A stretch of 64,000 bases of DNA from CADCVW01 sp964251385 (GCA_964251385.1 CAXUJK010000005.1:1-64000), one strand, 5' to 3'. Positions 23,014 to 32,849 are shown, counted from the first letter of the stretch. A program made the numbers and translations. Notes: generated by a model from the sequence alone, not told the origin.

Positions 23014-25711
23014 GCGCGGCTTGCGCGGCGGCGAGCCGGGCGATCGGGATGCGGTAGGGCGACGCGCTGACGTAATCGAGTTTGAGCGATTCGCAGAAAG
23101 CGATCGAGGCCGGGTCGCCACCATGTTCTCCGCAGATGCCGAGCTTGATGGCGGGCCGCGCGGCGCGGCCGCGGTCGGCGGCGAGCCGGATCAGTTCGCC
23201 GACCCCTTCCACGTCTATGGTCACAAAGGGGTCGCGCGGCAGGATGCCCTGTTCGACATAGTGCGACAGGAAGCGGCCCGCGTCGTCGCGCGACAGGCCC
23301 AGCGTCATCTGCGTCAGGTCGTTGGTGCCGAAACTGAAGAACTCGGCGGAGGCTGCGATCGGTCCGGCCTGCAACGCGGCGCGGGGGACCTCGATCATGG
23401 TGCCGACCTGGTAGGTGATATGACTCCCGCGCTCGCCGAAGACCTGCGCCGCGACGCGGTCGACGAGCGCCTTCATCAGCTCCAGCTCGCGCGGGGTGGC
23501 GACGAGCGGGATCATGATCTCGGGAAGCGGGGCTTCGCTTGCCGCGGCGACGTCGAGCGCGGCCTCGAAGATCGCGCGCGCCTGCATCTCGTAGATCTCG
23601 GGGTAGGTCACGCCCAGCCGGCAGCCGCGGTGGCCGAGCATCGGGTTGAACTCGTGCAGCTCGGCGACGCGCGCCTTCAACCGGTCGATTCCGACTCCGG
23701 CGAGGTCGGCAAGCGCGGCGAACTCGGCTTCGGCGTGCGGCAGGAACTCGTGGAGCGGCGGGTCGAGCAGGCGGATCGTGACGGGCAAACCGGCCATGAT
23801 GCGGAAGATTTCGGCGAAGTCGGATCGCTGTTCGGGGAGGAGCTCGGCGAGCGCCTTGCGCCGACCCGCCTCGGTATCGGCGAGAATCATGCGGCGGACC
23901 GCCGAAATGCGGTTGGCATCGAAGAACATGTGTTCGGTTCGGCACAGGCCGATGCCCTCCGCGCCGAACGCGCGCGCGGTGCGGCAGTCGGCGGGGGTTT
24001 CGGCGTTGGTGCGGACGCGGAGGCGGCGGACCGCGTCGGCCCAGCCCATCAGCGTGGAGAAATCGCCGCCGAGCACGGGTTCGATCGTCGCCACCTCGCC
24101 CGACATGACCTCGCCGCGCGCGCCGTCGATCGTCAGCATGCTGCCTTCGCGCAAGGTCAGCGTGCCGACCTTGAGCGTGCGCTGGACGAGGTCGATCTGC
24201 AACGTTCCCGCGCCCGACACGCATGGCCTACCCATGCCGCGCGCGACCACCGCGGCATGGCTCGTCATGCCGCCCCGAGCCGTCAATATGCCGCGGGCGG
24301 CGTGCATGCCGTGGATGTCTTCCGGCGATGTCTCCGTGCGGACCAGGATGACGGGCTCGCCCAGCGCCGCGTAGCGTTCGGCGGTGTCGGCATCGAGCAC
24401 GATCAGTCCGGACGCCGCGCCCGGCGACGCGGGCAGCCCGCGCGCGATCACGGTGCGCGGCGCGTCCGGGTCGAGCGTCGGGTGGAGAAGCTGGTCGAGC
24501 GCCTGCGCGTCGACGCGCAGCACGGCCTCGTTCTGGGTGATCAGGCCTTCGGCGGCCATGTCGACCGCGATCTTCAGTGATGCACGCGCGGTCCGCTTGC
24601 CGCTCCGCGTCTGGAGCATCCAGAGCTGACCGCGTTCCACCGTGAACTCGATGTCCTGCATGTCGCGGTAGTGCGCTTCCAGCAGGTCGAAGACGCGCGC
24701 GAGTTCCGCGTAGGTGTCCGGAAGCGCTTCCTCCATCGACGGCGCGGTCGCCCCCGCCCCTTCCCGCGCCGCGAGCGTCAGATATTGCGGGGTACGGATG
24801 CCCGCGACGACGTCCTCGCCCTGCGCGTTGATGAGATACTCGCCGTAGTGGCGGCTTTCGCCCGTCGAGGGATCGCGGGTGAAGGCGACGCCGGTCGCCG
24901 ACGTCGCCCCCATGTTGCCGAACACCATCGCCTGGACGTTGACCGCGGTTCCCCAGTTCCCCGGAATGTCGTTCAGCCGGCGGTAGACCTTCGCGCGGTC
25001 CGACTGCCACGACCCGAACACCGCGGCGACCGCGCCGTCCAACTGTTCGCGCACGTCTTGCGGGAACGGGCGGCCGAGTTCGGTTTGGACGAGCGTCTTG
25101 TATTCGGCGACGAGCGCGCGCCAGTCGTCCACCGTCAGGTCGGTGTCGAGGCTGACGCCGCGATCCTCCTTGGCGATTTCCAGCGCGTCCTCGAACGCGT
25201 GCATCGATATGCCGAGCACGACGTCCGCGTACATCGACACGAAGCGGCGGTAGCTGTCCCACGCGAAGCGGGGGTCTCCGGAGGTGGCGGCGAGCCCTTC
25301 GACGGTGGCGTCGTTGAGGCCGAGGTTGAGCACGGTGTCCATCATACCCGGCATGGACACGCGCGCGCCGGACCGGACGGAGACGAGCAGCGGGTCGTCG
25401 GGGTCGCCGAAGCGTTTGCCGACGATGGCTTCGATGTGCGCGATGCCGTCGGCGATGCCGGATCGCAGCGTGTCCGGGAGCGTGCCTCCCGCGTCGTAAT
25501 AAGCGGCGCACCAGGGGGTGGGGATGGTGAAGCCGGGCGGCACGGGCAGGCCGATCGACGCCATTTCGGCAAGGTTCGCGCCCTTGCCGCCGAGATGGTC
25601 GCGGTCGCCCCGACCGCCTTCGGCCGTGCCGCCGCCGAAGCGGGCGATCGCGTTCGCCGTCACGGAAAAGCCCGCCGAAACTGACGATGTTGATGCGTTG
25701 GCCACGGCCAT
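22997..25711 (-). CDS. ppdK: Pyruvate, phosphate dikinase
   Basis: Interconverts pyruvate, ATP and Pi with PEP, AMP and PPi. It has 904 residues. The ATP-grasp domain opens with HLGGKGANLAEMASIGLPVPPGF. The phosphohistidine is His485 in GGMTSHAAVVARGMGRPCVSGAG, which carries the extra residues that distinguish PPDK from PEP synthase. The C-terminal PEP/pyruvate domain has GTNDLTQMTLGLSRDDAGRF and catalytic Cys860 in GICGEHGGDPAS. It lies 21 nt downstream of glyS on the same strand and may be co-transcribed with glyQS. Confidence 0.97.
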   Translation of the reverse strand: MAVANASTSSVSAGFSVTANAIARFGGGTAEGGRGDRDHLGGKGANLAEMASIGLPVPPGFTIPTPWCAAYYDAGGTLPDTLRSGIADGIAHIEAIVGKRFGDPDDPLLVSVRSGARVSMPGMMDTVLNLGLNDATVEGLAATSGDPRFAWDSYRRFVSMYADVVLGISMHAFEDALEIAKEDRGVSLDTDLTVDDWRALVAEYKTLVQTELGRPFPQDVREQLDGAVAAVFGSWQSDRAKVYRRLNDIPGNWGTAVNVQAMVFGNMGATSATGVAFTRDPSTGESRHYGEYLINAQGEDVVAGIRTPQYLTLAAREGAGATAPSMEEALPDTYAELARVFDLLEAHYRDMQDIEFTVERGQLWMLQTRSGKRTARASLKIAVDMAAEGLITQNEAVLRVDAQALDQLLHPTLDPDAPRTVIARGLPASPGAASGLIVLDADTAERYAALGEPVILVRTETSPEDIHGMHAARGILTARGGMTSHAAVVARGMGRPCVSGAGTLQIDLVQRTLKVGTLTLREGSMLTIDGARGEVMSGEVATIEPVLGGDFSTLMGWADAVRRLRVRTNAETPADCRTARAFGAEGIGLCRTEHMFFDANRISAVRRMILADTEAGRRKALAELLPEQRSDFAEIFRIMAGLPVTIRLLDPPLHEFLPHAEAEFAALADLAGVGIDRLKARVAELHEFNPMLGHRGCRLGVTYPEIYEMQARAIFEAALDVAAASEAPLPEIMIPLVATPRELELMKALVDRVAAQVFGERGSHITYQVGTMIEVPRAALQAGPIAASAEFFSFGTNDLTQMTLGLSRDDAGRFLSHYVEQGILPRDPFVTIDVEGVGELIRLAADRGRAARPAIKLGICGEHGGDPASIAFCESLKLDYVSASPYRIPIARLAAAQAALRAAV

Positions 25712-25732
25712 TCGGTCAGTTTAGTCAGTTTA

Positions 25733-28135
25733 TCAGCCTTCGATGCGCGAAAAGTCGGCGACGCCGTGCACCGCGTCGCGCAGTCGAGCGAGCAGCGCCA
25801 ACCGGCCAGAGCGCTTGGCGGGATCGGGGTCGTTGACCATCACGGTTTCAAAGAACGCATCCACGGGCCCGCGCAAAGCCGCGAGCGCGGCCATGGCGGC
25901 TTCGAAATTCTCAGCTTCGACGGCGGCGCGGGCTTGCGGCTCGGCCGAGTCGAGAGCGGCTATGAGGGACTGTTCCACAGGTTCGGGGGTGTAGGAAAGT
26001 TGTTTCCGCGCCGGATGCGCAAGCGCGGCCATGGCGGCGGCGACGTCCGGATCGTCGACCATGACGAAGGGGTCCTCTTCGCCCGTGAACAGCAGGTTGT
26101 CGTCGATCTCGCCGTCGCCATGAAGCGGCGCGTCGTCGCGCGCTTCGCCGCCCGCGTACCCTTCCTTCTTGAGGATGTTGGCGGCGCGCTTGTAGCCGGC
26201 GAGGAGGTCGCGGCCTTCGGGGGTTTCGACGAACTTTTGTAGAGCGTGGACGCGAGCGAGGAGGCGGACGAGGTCGTCCTCTCCGCCGAGCGCGAACACC
26301 GCATCGATGAGGTCGTGGCGGACGCCGGCTTCGCGTTGCTGTACCTTGAGGCGGTCGGCGAAAAACCAAACGAGACCAGCGTTTCCGGTTGCGATCTCGT
26401 CTAACAGTAATGAGTCGAGCTGATTACGAGATTGCCGACGCACTTCGTCTTCGTCGTGCCTTCGTCCCGACGCGATCACGTCCGTTGCCGTTTCAAACGT
26501 ATCATCGAGGCTGAAACGCAACTTGTTTGCCAGCACCAGTCGGATGAAGCTCAGGGCAGCACGACGCAGGGCAAAAGGATCTTTGGAGCCCGTTGGTTTC
26601 TCCCCAATGGCGAAGAAGCACATCAGCGTATCCAGCTTATCCGCCAAGCTCACCGCCACCGTCACCGGCGCGGTCGGCACCTCATCCCCCTGCCCTACAG
26701 GCTTGTAGTGGTCGCGGATGGCGTTGCAGACTTGGTCGTCCTCGCCTTGGGCGCGGGCGAGGTGGGCGCCGATCGTGCCTTGGAGCTCGGGGAACTCGGC
26801 GACCATCTGGGTGACGAGGTCGGCCTTGCAGAGGCGCGCGGCGCGTTCGGTGAGGGTGGCCAAATCCTCCCCAGGATGGGGAGGGGGACCAGCCGCAGGC
26901 TGGTGGAGGGGGTTCGGAATGCGCGCGGAGGCGGTCAGTGGCGCTTCGGACCCCCCCTCCACCACCGGCTGCGCCGGCGGTCCCCCTCCCCGTGCCGGGG
27001 AGGATTTTACGATTTCCTCCTCCACCAACCATCTTGCCAGCTTGGCGACGCGCTCGACCTTGTCCGCTACGGTTCCGAGTTTCTCGTGGAAGACGATGTC
27101 GCCGAGCTTCTTCGCCTGCTCCTCCAGCGGGACCCGCAAATCCGCTTCCCAGAAGAATTTCGCGTCCGCCAGCCGCGCCGACAACACGCGTTCGTTGCCC
27201 GCGACGATCGCCGCGCCGCCGTCGGTGGCCTCGATGTTGGCTATACAGACGAAGGCGGGGGCGAGGTGGCCGGCTGCGTCGGTGCAGGAGAAATACTTCT
27301 GGTTGGTGCGCATGGTGAGCTGGATCACCTCGCGCGGGACCTCGAGGAAGGCGGGGTCGAAGCGGCCGAGCAGGGGCACGGGCCATTCGGTCAGGCCCGC
27401 GTTCTCCGCGATCAGGCCGGCGTCCGGAACGAGGGTTAGGCCCGCCGCCGCGGCGGCGGCCATTGCCCCGTCTTCAATGACTTGCGCGCGTTCGTTGCTA
27501 TCGAGAATGACGTGGCACGCGCGCAGTTTGGCGGCGTAGTCGTCGGCCGATCCGATCGTGATGATGCCCGGATGGTGGAAGCGGTGGCCGAGCGTCGCGG
27601 CTCCGGATTTGATGCCCGCGACCTCGCAAGGCACGATCCGTTCGCCCAGCAGGGCGACGATCCCGGTCAGCGGGCGGACCCAGCGCGGGCTTTCCGTAGA
27701 CAGCGACGCCGCGCCCCAGCGCATCGACTTGGGCCAGGGAAAGGCGCGGACGATCGCGGGGATTGCTTCGGCAAGCACGTCGATGGTGGGGCGGCCGGGC
27801 TTGTACATGACGGCGTAGAGGAACGTGCCTTTCTTGTCGGTGCGTTCCTCCAACTGGTCGCGAGCCAGGCCGGTGGACTTGAGGAAGCCTTCGAGCGCCT
27901 GGGCGGGCGCATCGGCGCGGGGACCGCGGCGTTCCTCGCTCGCGCCGGCAGTGTCGTCGGGTAAGTCTCGGGCGATCAACGCCAATCTGCGTGGCGTGGC
28001 GTGGGTTTCGATCGTCGCGGTGAGACCCGCGGCGGCGAGCTGTTCGGTGAAGAGGCGGGCGAGGTCGTCGCGGGCCTTTTCCTGCATCCTTGCCGGGATC
28101 TCTTCGGAGCGGAGTTCGAGGAGGAAGTCAGGCAT
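25733..28135 (-). CDS. glyS: Glycyl-tRNA synthetase beta subunit with repeat-derived insertion
   Basis: Beta subunit of the alpha2beta2 glycyl-tRNA synthetase, needed for tRNA-Gly recognition. At 800 residues it is long for the family (usually around 690-750). The N-terminus MPDFLLELRSEEIPARMQEK is canonical, as are AAGLTLVPDAGL, MRTNQKYFSC and FKADLVTQMVAEFPELQG-type blocks. Residues ~378-424 (SSPARGGGPPAQPVVEGG through PPPHPGED) have no place in the family and coincide exactly with a family C palindromic repeat at 26865-27004. The reading frame stays open through it. The insertion sits in a loop just before the ERAARLCKADL helix. It is preceded by glyQ and followed by ppdK. Confidence 0.95.
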   Translation of the reverse strand: MPDFLLELRSEEIPARMQEKARDDLARLFTEQLAAAGLTATIETHATPRRLALIARDLPDDTAGASEERRGPRADAPAQALEGFLKSTGLARDQLEERTDKKGTFLYAVMYKPGRPTIDVLAEAIPAIVRAFPWPKSMRWGAASLSTESPRWVRPLTGIVALLGERIVPCEVAGIKSGAATLGHRFHHPGIITIGSADDYAAKLRACHVILDSNERAQVIEDGAMAAAAAAGLTLVPDAGLIAENAGLTEWPVPLLGRFDPAFLEVPREVIQLTMRTNQKYFSCTDAAGHLAPAFVCIANIEATDGGAAIVAGNERVLSARLADAKFFWEADLRVPLEEQAKKLGDIVFHEKLGTVADKVERVAKLARWLVEEEIVKSSPARGGGPPAQPVVEGGSEAPLTASARIPNPLHQPAAGPPPHPGEDLATLTERAARLCKADLVTQMVAEFPELQGTIGAHLARAQGEDDQVCNAIRDHYKPVGQGDEVPTAPVTVAVSLADKLDTLMCFFAIGEKPTGSKDPFALRRAALSFIRLVLANKLRFSLDDTFETATDVIASGRRHDEDEVRRQSRNQLDSLLLDEIATGNAGLVWFFADRLKVQQREAGVRHDLIDAVFALGGEDDLVRLLARVHALQKFVETPEGRDLLAGYKRAANILKKEGYAGGEARDDAPLHGDGEIDDNLLFTGEEDPFVMVDDPDVAAAMAALAHPARKQLSYTPEPVEQSLIAALDSAEPQARAAVEAENFEAAMAALAALRGPVDAFFETVMVNDPDPAKRSGRLALLARLRDAVHGVADFSRIEG
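26865..27004. repeat. Family C repeat inserted in frame within glyS
   Basis: About 140 nt starting TCCTCCCCAGGATGGGGAGG and ending with CCCCCTCCCCGTGCCGGGGA followed by GGAT. Internal small hairpins include CCAGCCGCAGGCTGG and CCGGCTGCGCCGG, and GGTGGAGGGGG faces CCCCCTCCACC across the centre. The first ~23 nt are nearly identical to the copy at 28141. Both copies have the same orientation on the plus strand. Confidence 0.9.
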
Positions 28136-28140
28136 CTAGA

Positions 28141-28286
28141 TCCTCCCCAGGATGGGGAGGGGAACCGCTGCCGCAGGCAGTGGTGGAGGGGGTTGCGCGC
28201 GAGTTGCTAGGCGGCGAGGCACTGCATGGGGCGGAGGACCCCCTCCACCAGCTACGCTGGTCCCCCTCCCCGCGGAGCGGGGAGGA
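28141..28286. repeat. Family C repeat filling the glyQ-glyS gap
   Basis: About 146 nt with the same ends as the glyS copy: TCCTCCCCAGGATGGGGAGG on the left and CCCCTCCCCGCGGAGCGGGG then AGGA on the right. GTGGAGGGGGT faces ACCCCCTCCAC across a variable centre of ~44 nt. It occupies nearly the whole 153-nt interval between the glyQ stop and the glyS start. Confidence 0.9.
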
Positions 28287-28288
28287 TA

Positions 28289-29155
28289 TTAGGCCGCCCA
28301 CCCCTGCACCTCCATCCAGCTCGCGCATGCGCCTTTCGCCAGGTCGCGGACGCGGCCAATGTAGGCGGCGCGTTCGGCGACGGAGATGACGCCCCGCGCC
28401 TGCAGCGTGTTGAAGATGTGGCTGGCCTTGATCGCCTGGTCGTAGGCGGGGAGCGGGAGCTTGGCCTCGATGCACCGGTTTGCTTCGTCGGCGGCTTGTC
28501 GGAACCGGTCGAACAGCGACGCCGTGTCCGCGACCTCGAAATGATAGGCGGAAAACTGCTTCTCGTTGTCCCGGAAGACGTCGCCATACGTCACGCCTGC
28601 GTCGTTGAAGGCGAGGTCGTAGACGTTGTCGACGCCCTGCACGTACATCGCCAGGCGCTCGAGGCCGTAGGTCAGCTCTCCTGCCACGGGTTTGCAATCG
28701 AAGCCGCCAACCTGTTGAAAGTAGGTAAATTGCGTCACTTCCATGCCGTCGCACCAAACCTCCCAGCCCAAGCCCCAGGCGCCGAGCGTGGGGGACTCCC
28801 AGTCGTCTTCGACGAAGCGGATGTCGTGGAGGTGCGCGTCGATGCCAATGGCGGCGAGCGAGCCGAGGTACAGATCCTGCAGGTCGCTCGGCGAGGGTTT
28901 GATGATGACCTGGTACTGGTAGTAGGCACCGAGCCTGTTCGGGTTCTCGCCGTAGCGCCCGTCGGTGGGGCGGCGGCTGGGCTGGACGTAGGCGGCCGCC
29001 CATGGGTCGGGGCCGAGCGCGCGCAGGGTCGTTGCCGGGTGGAAGGTCCCTGCCCCCATTTCCATGTCGTAGGGCTGCAGGATGAGGCACCCGCGATCGC
29101 TCCAATAGTCGTGGAGCGTCAGGATCAGGCGCTGGAAGCTGAGCGGGGTGGGCAC
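28289..29155 (-). CDS. glyQ: Glycyl-tRNA synthetase alpha subunit
   Basis: Catalytic alpha subunit of the bacterial heterotetrameric glycyl-tRNA synthetase, 288 residues from GTG at 29155. This start gives PTPLSFQRLILTLHDYWSDRGC, matching the family opening; an upstream TTG at 29218 would add a 21-residue extension without similarity. The class II motifs are clear: LQPYDMEMGAGTFHPATTL, YVQPSRRPTDGRYGENPNR, WEVWCDGMEVTQFTYFQQVG and GELTYGLERLAMYVQ. glyS lies 153 nt downstream, separated by a family C repeat. TraB/GumN is divergent upstream. Confidence 0.96.
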   Translation of the reverse strand: MPTPLSFQRLILTLHDYWSDRGCLILQPYDMEMGAGTFHPATTLRALGPDPWAAAYVQPSRRPTDGRYGENPNRLGAYYQYQVIIKPSPSDLQDLYLGSLAAIGIDAHLHDIRFVEDDWESPTLGAWGLGWEVWCDGMEVTQFTYFQQVGGFDCKPVAGELTYGLERLAMYVQGVDNVYDLAFNDAGVTYGDVFRDNEKQFSAYHFEVADTASLFDRFRQAADEANRCIEAKLPLPAYDQAIKASHIFNTLQARGVISVAERAAYIGRVRDLAKGACASWMEVQGWAA

Positions 29156-29253
29156 GCAGCGGCCTTGGCGCAGGCGGGCGCGCAGCGTCAAGGCGGCGGG
29201 GCTTTGTGCGGCGGGCAAGGCTCGCTACATACGCGCCAACAAAGGATGCCCGT

Positions 29254-30192
29254 ATGCAGAAGATCACGTTCGTTGCCGCGCTGACCGCGCTTTTGCTGAG
29301 CGGCTGCGCGCCGACCGCCAACGAGACCGCGCCGGTCGCGGCCACCACCGCTCCGCCCGCGCTCAAAGTCGTGAACGGGCGGATCGACGCTAACCCCGCC
29401 TTGTGGGTGGTCAAGGACGCGGACACGACGATCTACCTGTTCGGGACGGTGCACGTGCTGCGCGACAATCTCGACTGGTTCGACGGCGCGGTGAAGCGCG
29501 CTTACGATGCGTCGGGCGACCTCGTGCTCGAAGTCGTCGCGCCGACCGATGCCGCGGCGGCGCAGAAGACGGTTATGGCGATCGCGGTCGATCCGGACGG
29601 CCCGCCTTTGTCGCAAAAACTCGATCCGGCGTTGCGGGCGCGGTACACGGCGGCGATGACCAAGGCGGAGCTGCCCGCGCCGCAGCTCGAAAAGCTGGAG
29701 CCTTGGTTCGTGGCGACGCTGCTCGGCACCGCGCCGCTGGAGAAGCTGGGATATACGCCCACCGACGGGGCGGAGACGGTGCTCGCGACGGCGGCGGCGA
29801 AGACGGGCAAGGCGGTCGCGGGGCTGGAGACGTTCGGGCAGCAGCTCGGGTTTCTCGACGGACTGCCCGAGCCGGTGCAGATCCGGTTCCTGGCGTCGAC
29901 GATCGATGAGATGGCGACGGCGGAGACGCTTTTCGCCGAACTGGTCGACAGCTGGGCGCGCGGCGACGCGGACAAGCTGGCCACGCTCATGAACGAAGGC
30001 ATGCGCGAGATCCCGGAGATCGGGCGCATCCTGCTGACCGAACGCAACGCGCGTTGGGCCCAGTGGGTCGACGATCGGCTCGACCGCCCCGGCACAAGCT
30101 TCGTGGCGGTCGGCGCGGGGCACTTGGCCGGCGCGGATTCCCTGCAGGCCATGCTCGGCAAGCGCGGGTTCACGGTCACGCGATTGCAGTAG
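29254..30192 (+). CDS. TraB/GumN-family lipoprotein
   Basis: 312-residue predicted lipoprotein of the TraB/GumN (TIKI-like) family, a fold linked to putative metallopeptidases; its bacterial role is not established. The ATG at 29254 follows AAAGGA and starts MQKITFVAALTALLLSGC with lipobox LSGC. The first conserved motif is IYLFGTVHVLRDNL (GTxH), and the second is near the C-terminus, TSFVAVGAGHLAGADSLQ (GxxH). FASTIDEMAT-type helices lie between. It is divergent from glyQ and upstream of rplY, with about 96 nt before it. Confidence 0.9.
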   Translation: MQKITFVAALTALLLSGCAPTANETAPVAATTAPPALKVVNGRIDANPALWVVKDADTTIYLFGTVHVLRDNLDWFDGAVKRAYDASGDLVLEVVAPTDAAAAQKTVMAIAVDPDGPPLSQKLDPALRARYTAAMTKAELPAPQLEKLEPWFVATLLGTAPLEKLGYTPTDGAETVLATAAAKTGKAVAGLETFGQQLGFLDGLPEPVQIRFLASTIDEMATAETLFAELVDSWARGDADKLATLMNEGMREIPEIGRILLTERNARWAQWVDDRLDRPGTSFVAVGAGHLAGADSLQAMLGKRGFTVTRLQ

Positions 30193-30288
30193 AGTTGCCC
30201 GGCTGGCGTGTTGTGCGTATAGCCCGCGGCTTCCCGCCGTACCGACATCCCTGGAGGCGTCGCGCGGGATTACATTGGAGATAGACAC

Positions 30289-30924
30289 ATGAGCGAACAG
30301 CTGACGCTGACCGCCGAGACACGGACGCGGGCCGGCAAGGGAGCCTCCCGCGCGCATCGCCGCGACGGGCGCGTACCGGCCGTCATCTACGGCGCGGGCG
30401 AAGGTCCCGCGTCGATCCATCTGGAGGAGAAAGTTCTCGTCAAGATGATGTCGGGCGGGCACTTCATGAACTCGGTCGTGATGATCGACGTCGGAGGCGC
30501 GAGCAACCGCACGCTGCCCAAGGACGTGCAGTTCCACCCGGTCACGGACCGGCCGATCCACGTCGACTTCCTTCGCATCGACGAGCACACCAAGGTGACG
30601 GTCAGCGTGCCGCTGCACTTCGTCGACGAGGAGCAGTCGCCGGGCATGGAAGCGGGCGGCGTGCTCAACGTCGTGTCGCACGACCTGGAGATCAGCGTCG
30701 ACGCGTCGGACATCCCCGGGGAGATCCGCGTGTCGCTCGCGGGGCTCGACATCGGCGGGTCGATCCATCTGTCGGACGTGCAGCTGCCGGGCGGCGCGAC
30801 CGCGACATCGACCGAGGCGGATCAGACGCTCGCGACCCTGGTCGCATCGTCGTCGATGCTGAGCGAGCAGGACGAGGCCAACGCGGACGCACCGGCCGAG
30901 GACACGGTGCCGACGGACGAATAG
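30289..30924 (+). CDS. rplY: 50S ribosomal protein L25/Ctc
   Basis: 5S rRNA-binding ribosomal protein of the long L25/Ctc type with a C-terminal TL5 domain, 211 residues. It starts MSEQLTLTAETRTRAGKGAS after a GGAGATAG. The L25 core has RRDGRVPAVIYGAGEGP and the NRTLPKDVQFHPVTDRPIHV block, and the Ctc domain continues VPLHFVDEEQSPGMEAGGVL. The acidic C-terminal tail is typical. pth follows after 11 nt, reproducing the common rplY-pth pair. Confidence 0.96.
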   Translation: MSEQLTLTAETRTRAGKGASRAHRRDGRVPAVIYGAGEGPASIHLEEKVLVKMMSGGHFMNSVVMIDVGGASNRTLPKDVQFHPVTDRPIHVDFLRIDEHTKVTVSVPLHFVDEEQSPGMEAGGVLNVVSHDLEISVDASDIPGEIRVSLAGLDIGGSIHLSDVQLPGGATATSTEADQTLATLVASSSMLSEQDEANADAPAEDTVPTDE

Positions 30925-30935
30925 CGCCCGGCGCG

Positions 30936-31505
30936 GTGCAGATCTGGGTCGGCCTCGGCAATCCGGGTGCGCAGTATGCGATGCACCGGCACAATGTCGG
31001 GTTCATGGCGGTCGACGCGATCGCGGAGGTGCACGGCTTCGGCACGCCGCGAAAGAGTTTTTCCGGATGGGCGCAAGACGGGCGGATCGGCCCGGATCGC
31101 GTGCTGCTGCTCAAGCCCGCGACGTTCATGAACGACAGCGGGCGCAGCGTGGGCGAGGCGATGCGCTTCTACAAGCGCGAGATTGGCGACGTGACCGTGT
31201 TCCACGACGAACTCGATCTCGCGCCGTTCAAGGTCAAGGTGAAGACGGGCGGCGGCACGGCGGGGCATAACGGGCTGCGCTCGACCGAGGCGCATGTCGG
31301 CAACGCGTTCCGCCGCGTGCGGCTCGGGATCGGGCATCCGGGACACAAGGACCGGGTCACTGGGTACGTGCTGGGAAGCTACGCCAAGGCCGAGATCGAC
31401 GATCTGTCGACGATGCTGGGGGCGGTCGCGGCGGAGGCGGAGTGGCTCGCGGAGGGGGACGATGTGCGGTTCATGAACGATGTGGCGATACGGATGCAGG
31501 GTTGA
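30936..31505 (+). CDS. pth: Peptidyl-tRNA hydrolase
   Basis: Cleaves peptidyl-tRNAs released prematurely from ribosomes. It has 189 residues and starts with GTG at 30936, giving MQIWVGLGNPGAQYAMHRHN. The catalytic His lies in MHRHNVGFM; KPATFMNDSG, the Asp in VFHDELDLAPFKVKVK and GGGTAGHNGLRS are the other signatures. In related genomes ychF normally follows (from memory). Here an oppositely oriented, frameshifted gene lies in between, and its end overlaps pth by 35 nt. Confidence 0.96.
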   Translation: MQIWVGLGNPGAQYAMHRHNVGFMAVDAIAEVHGFGTPRKSFSGWAQDGRIGPDRVLLLKPATFMNDSGRSVGEAMRFYKREIGDVTVFHDELDLAPFKVKVKTGGGTAGHNGLRSTEAHVGNAFRRVRLGIGHPGHKDRVTGYVLGSYAKAEIDDLSTMLGAVAAEAEWLAEGDDVRFMNDVAIRMQG

Positions 31506-32849
31506 TCGAGGCTGGAAGCAAGTACATGGCCACGCTTGATCCGCCGCTGATCCAGAAGCGTCGCCCATCGTTGGTGAAGCCTATTGCGTGTCCGCTGTTC
31601 CAGACGCCGCGAAGCGTTCGCAGGATGCGGCCGTCTCGAAGGGATATAAGCGCGAAGCGAGGTACGTTTCGCTCCTCCGGCATGCCTATAATGGCGAACT
31701 TAGCATCGTGACTGATCGCAGGGGCGGGATAGCCGGAGGGATGACTTGCGGTCGCGTTGAGCGTCCAAAGCGCTTTTCCGGTTTTCAGGTCATGTAACGC
31801 GGCGACAACGCCTGTTTGCGGTGTCGGAGGCGGGCTTGGTGCATGTTCAACAATGACGACGTTGTCAGGTTGAAGCCCCGTCGAGAACAGCGCGCTGGTG
31901 CCGTCGGGATGTATAGCCGCCTGGGCGTGCGCATATTGGGTAATGGCGACGTCTTGCACCGCCTGTCCCTGCCTCCAGACGACCCAAGGTCCTTTGGAGC
32001 CTGCGAAGAGGGCGATGGCGCGACCTCTTGCGTCCAATCGGCCGACCGCTCTTGAGATCGCTACACGACCTAAGCCTTTGCCGACAGCATTGCGCAATGT
32101 GCCGATCGACCGGAACGGTACGCTTGCGAGTATACGGCCGCGGGCTGCGTCCACCAGAGCTAGCGTCGGTTCCGTATCGCCCCTCTCCGGCCGGTAATAG
32201 CTGCCGGACGAACCGAACGCTGCAAGCGCGAGCCCTTTGCCTCCGATCCACAACAATCCGTCCAGAGTCCCAGATGGATGCTTCAACACAGGCAGTGTAT
32301 CAACTTGCCCGGCTGGGCCAATTTTTACAGGACGAAGCGGACCGATCGCCCACCCGTTTGGCTTCACGACATCCTGCTCAACGCCCCAAAGCGTTGCGGT
32401 AGAATCGGACCACGCGAACGCTGGGGCTGAACTGGATGCGAGTGCCAAGAAGGTCGGGTTGGTAGCGAATGTGTGCAACTTCGCCGACGCTAGCGGACCT
32501 GAAGTTACTCCCTCGAACGTCTGATAAACGAAGAAGCGGTCTGCCGCCGGGGAATTTCCGGCGGTGTTCGGGAATACTGTGGAAAAGGCAGCTTCAAGCA
32601 ATAGAAGGCTTCGGGTCTGGCGATCCCCGGTGATTCATACTCCTCTTTTACCGACGCTTCTGCTCTTGGATTGTTGCAGCCGAAGAAGGTGATCTTGCCA
32701 GCGGGAGTCCTTGTAGGTTCCACCTGCGCCTTCGCAGTAGCGAAAAGGGCCAACACAACGGGCTCCGCGGGCGCTGAGGACAGAACGTCTCGGCAGGACG
32801 GAAGGAGCAAGATGGCCAGCGAAGAAAACGCCTCCTTGATTCTCGTCAA
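31471..32849 (-). pseudogene. Frameshifted beta-propeller-like exported protein
   Basis: Two overlapping minus-strand frames look like one gene. The upstream frame (TTG at 32849) encodes a hydrophobic, signal-like N-terminus and continues to KEEYESPG. The downstream frame, read back from its first possible start, continues GDRQTRSLLLLEAAFSTVFP without a break. The join falls at a run of four G (minus strand; 32625-32628), so one extra G would restore a single ~450-residue protein. The body has WD/YVTN-like repeats such as VVAALHDLKTGKALWTL and APAISHDAKFAIIGMPE. Base composition is visibly lower in GC than the flanks. It may be a real pseudogene or a sequencing error. Confidence 0.7.
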
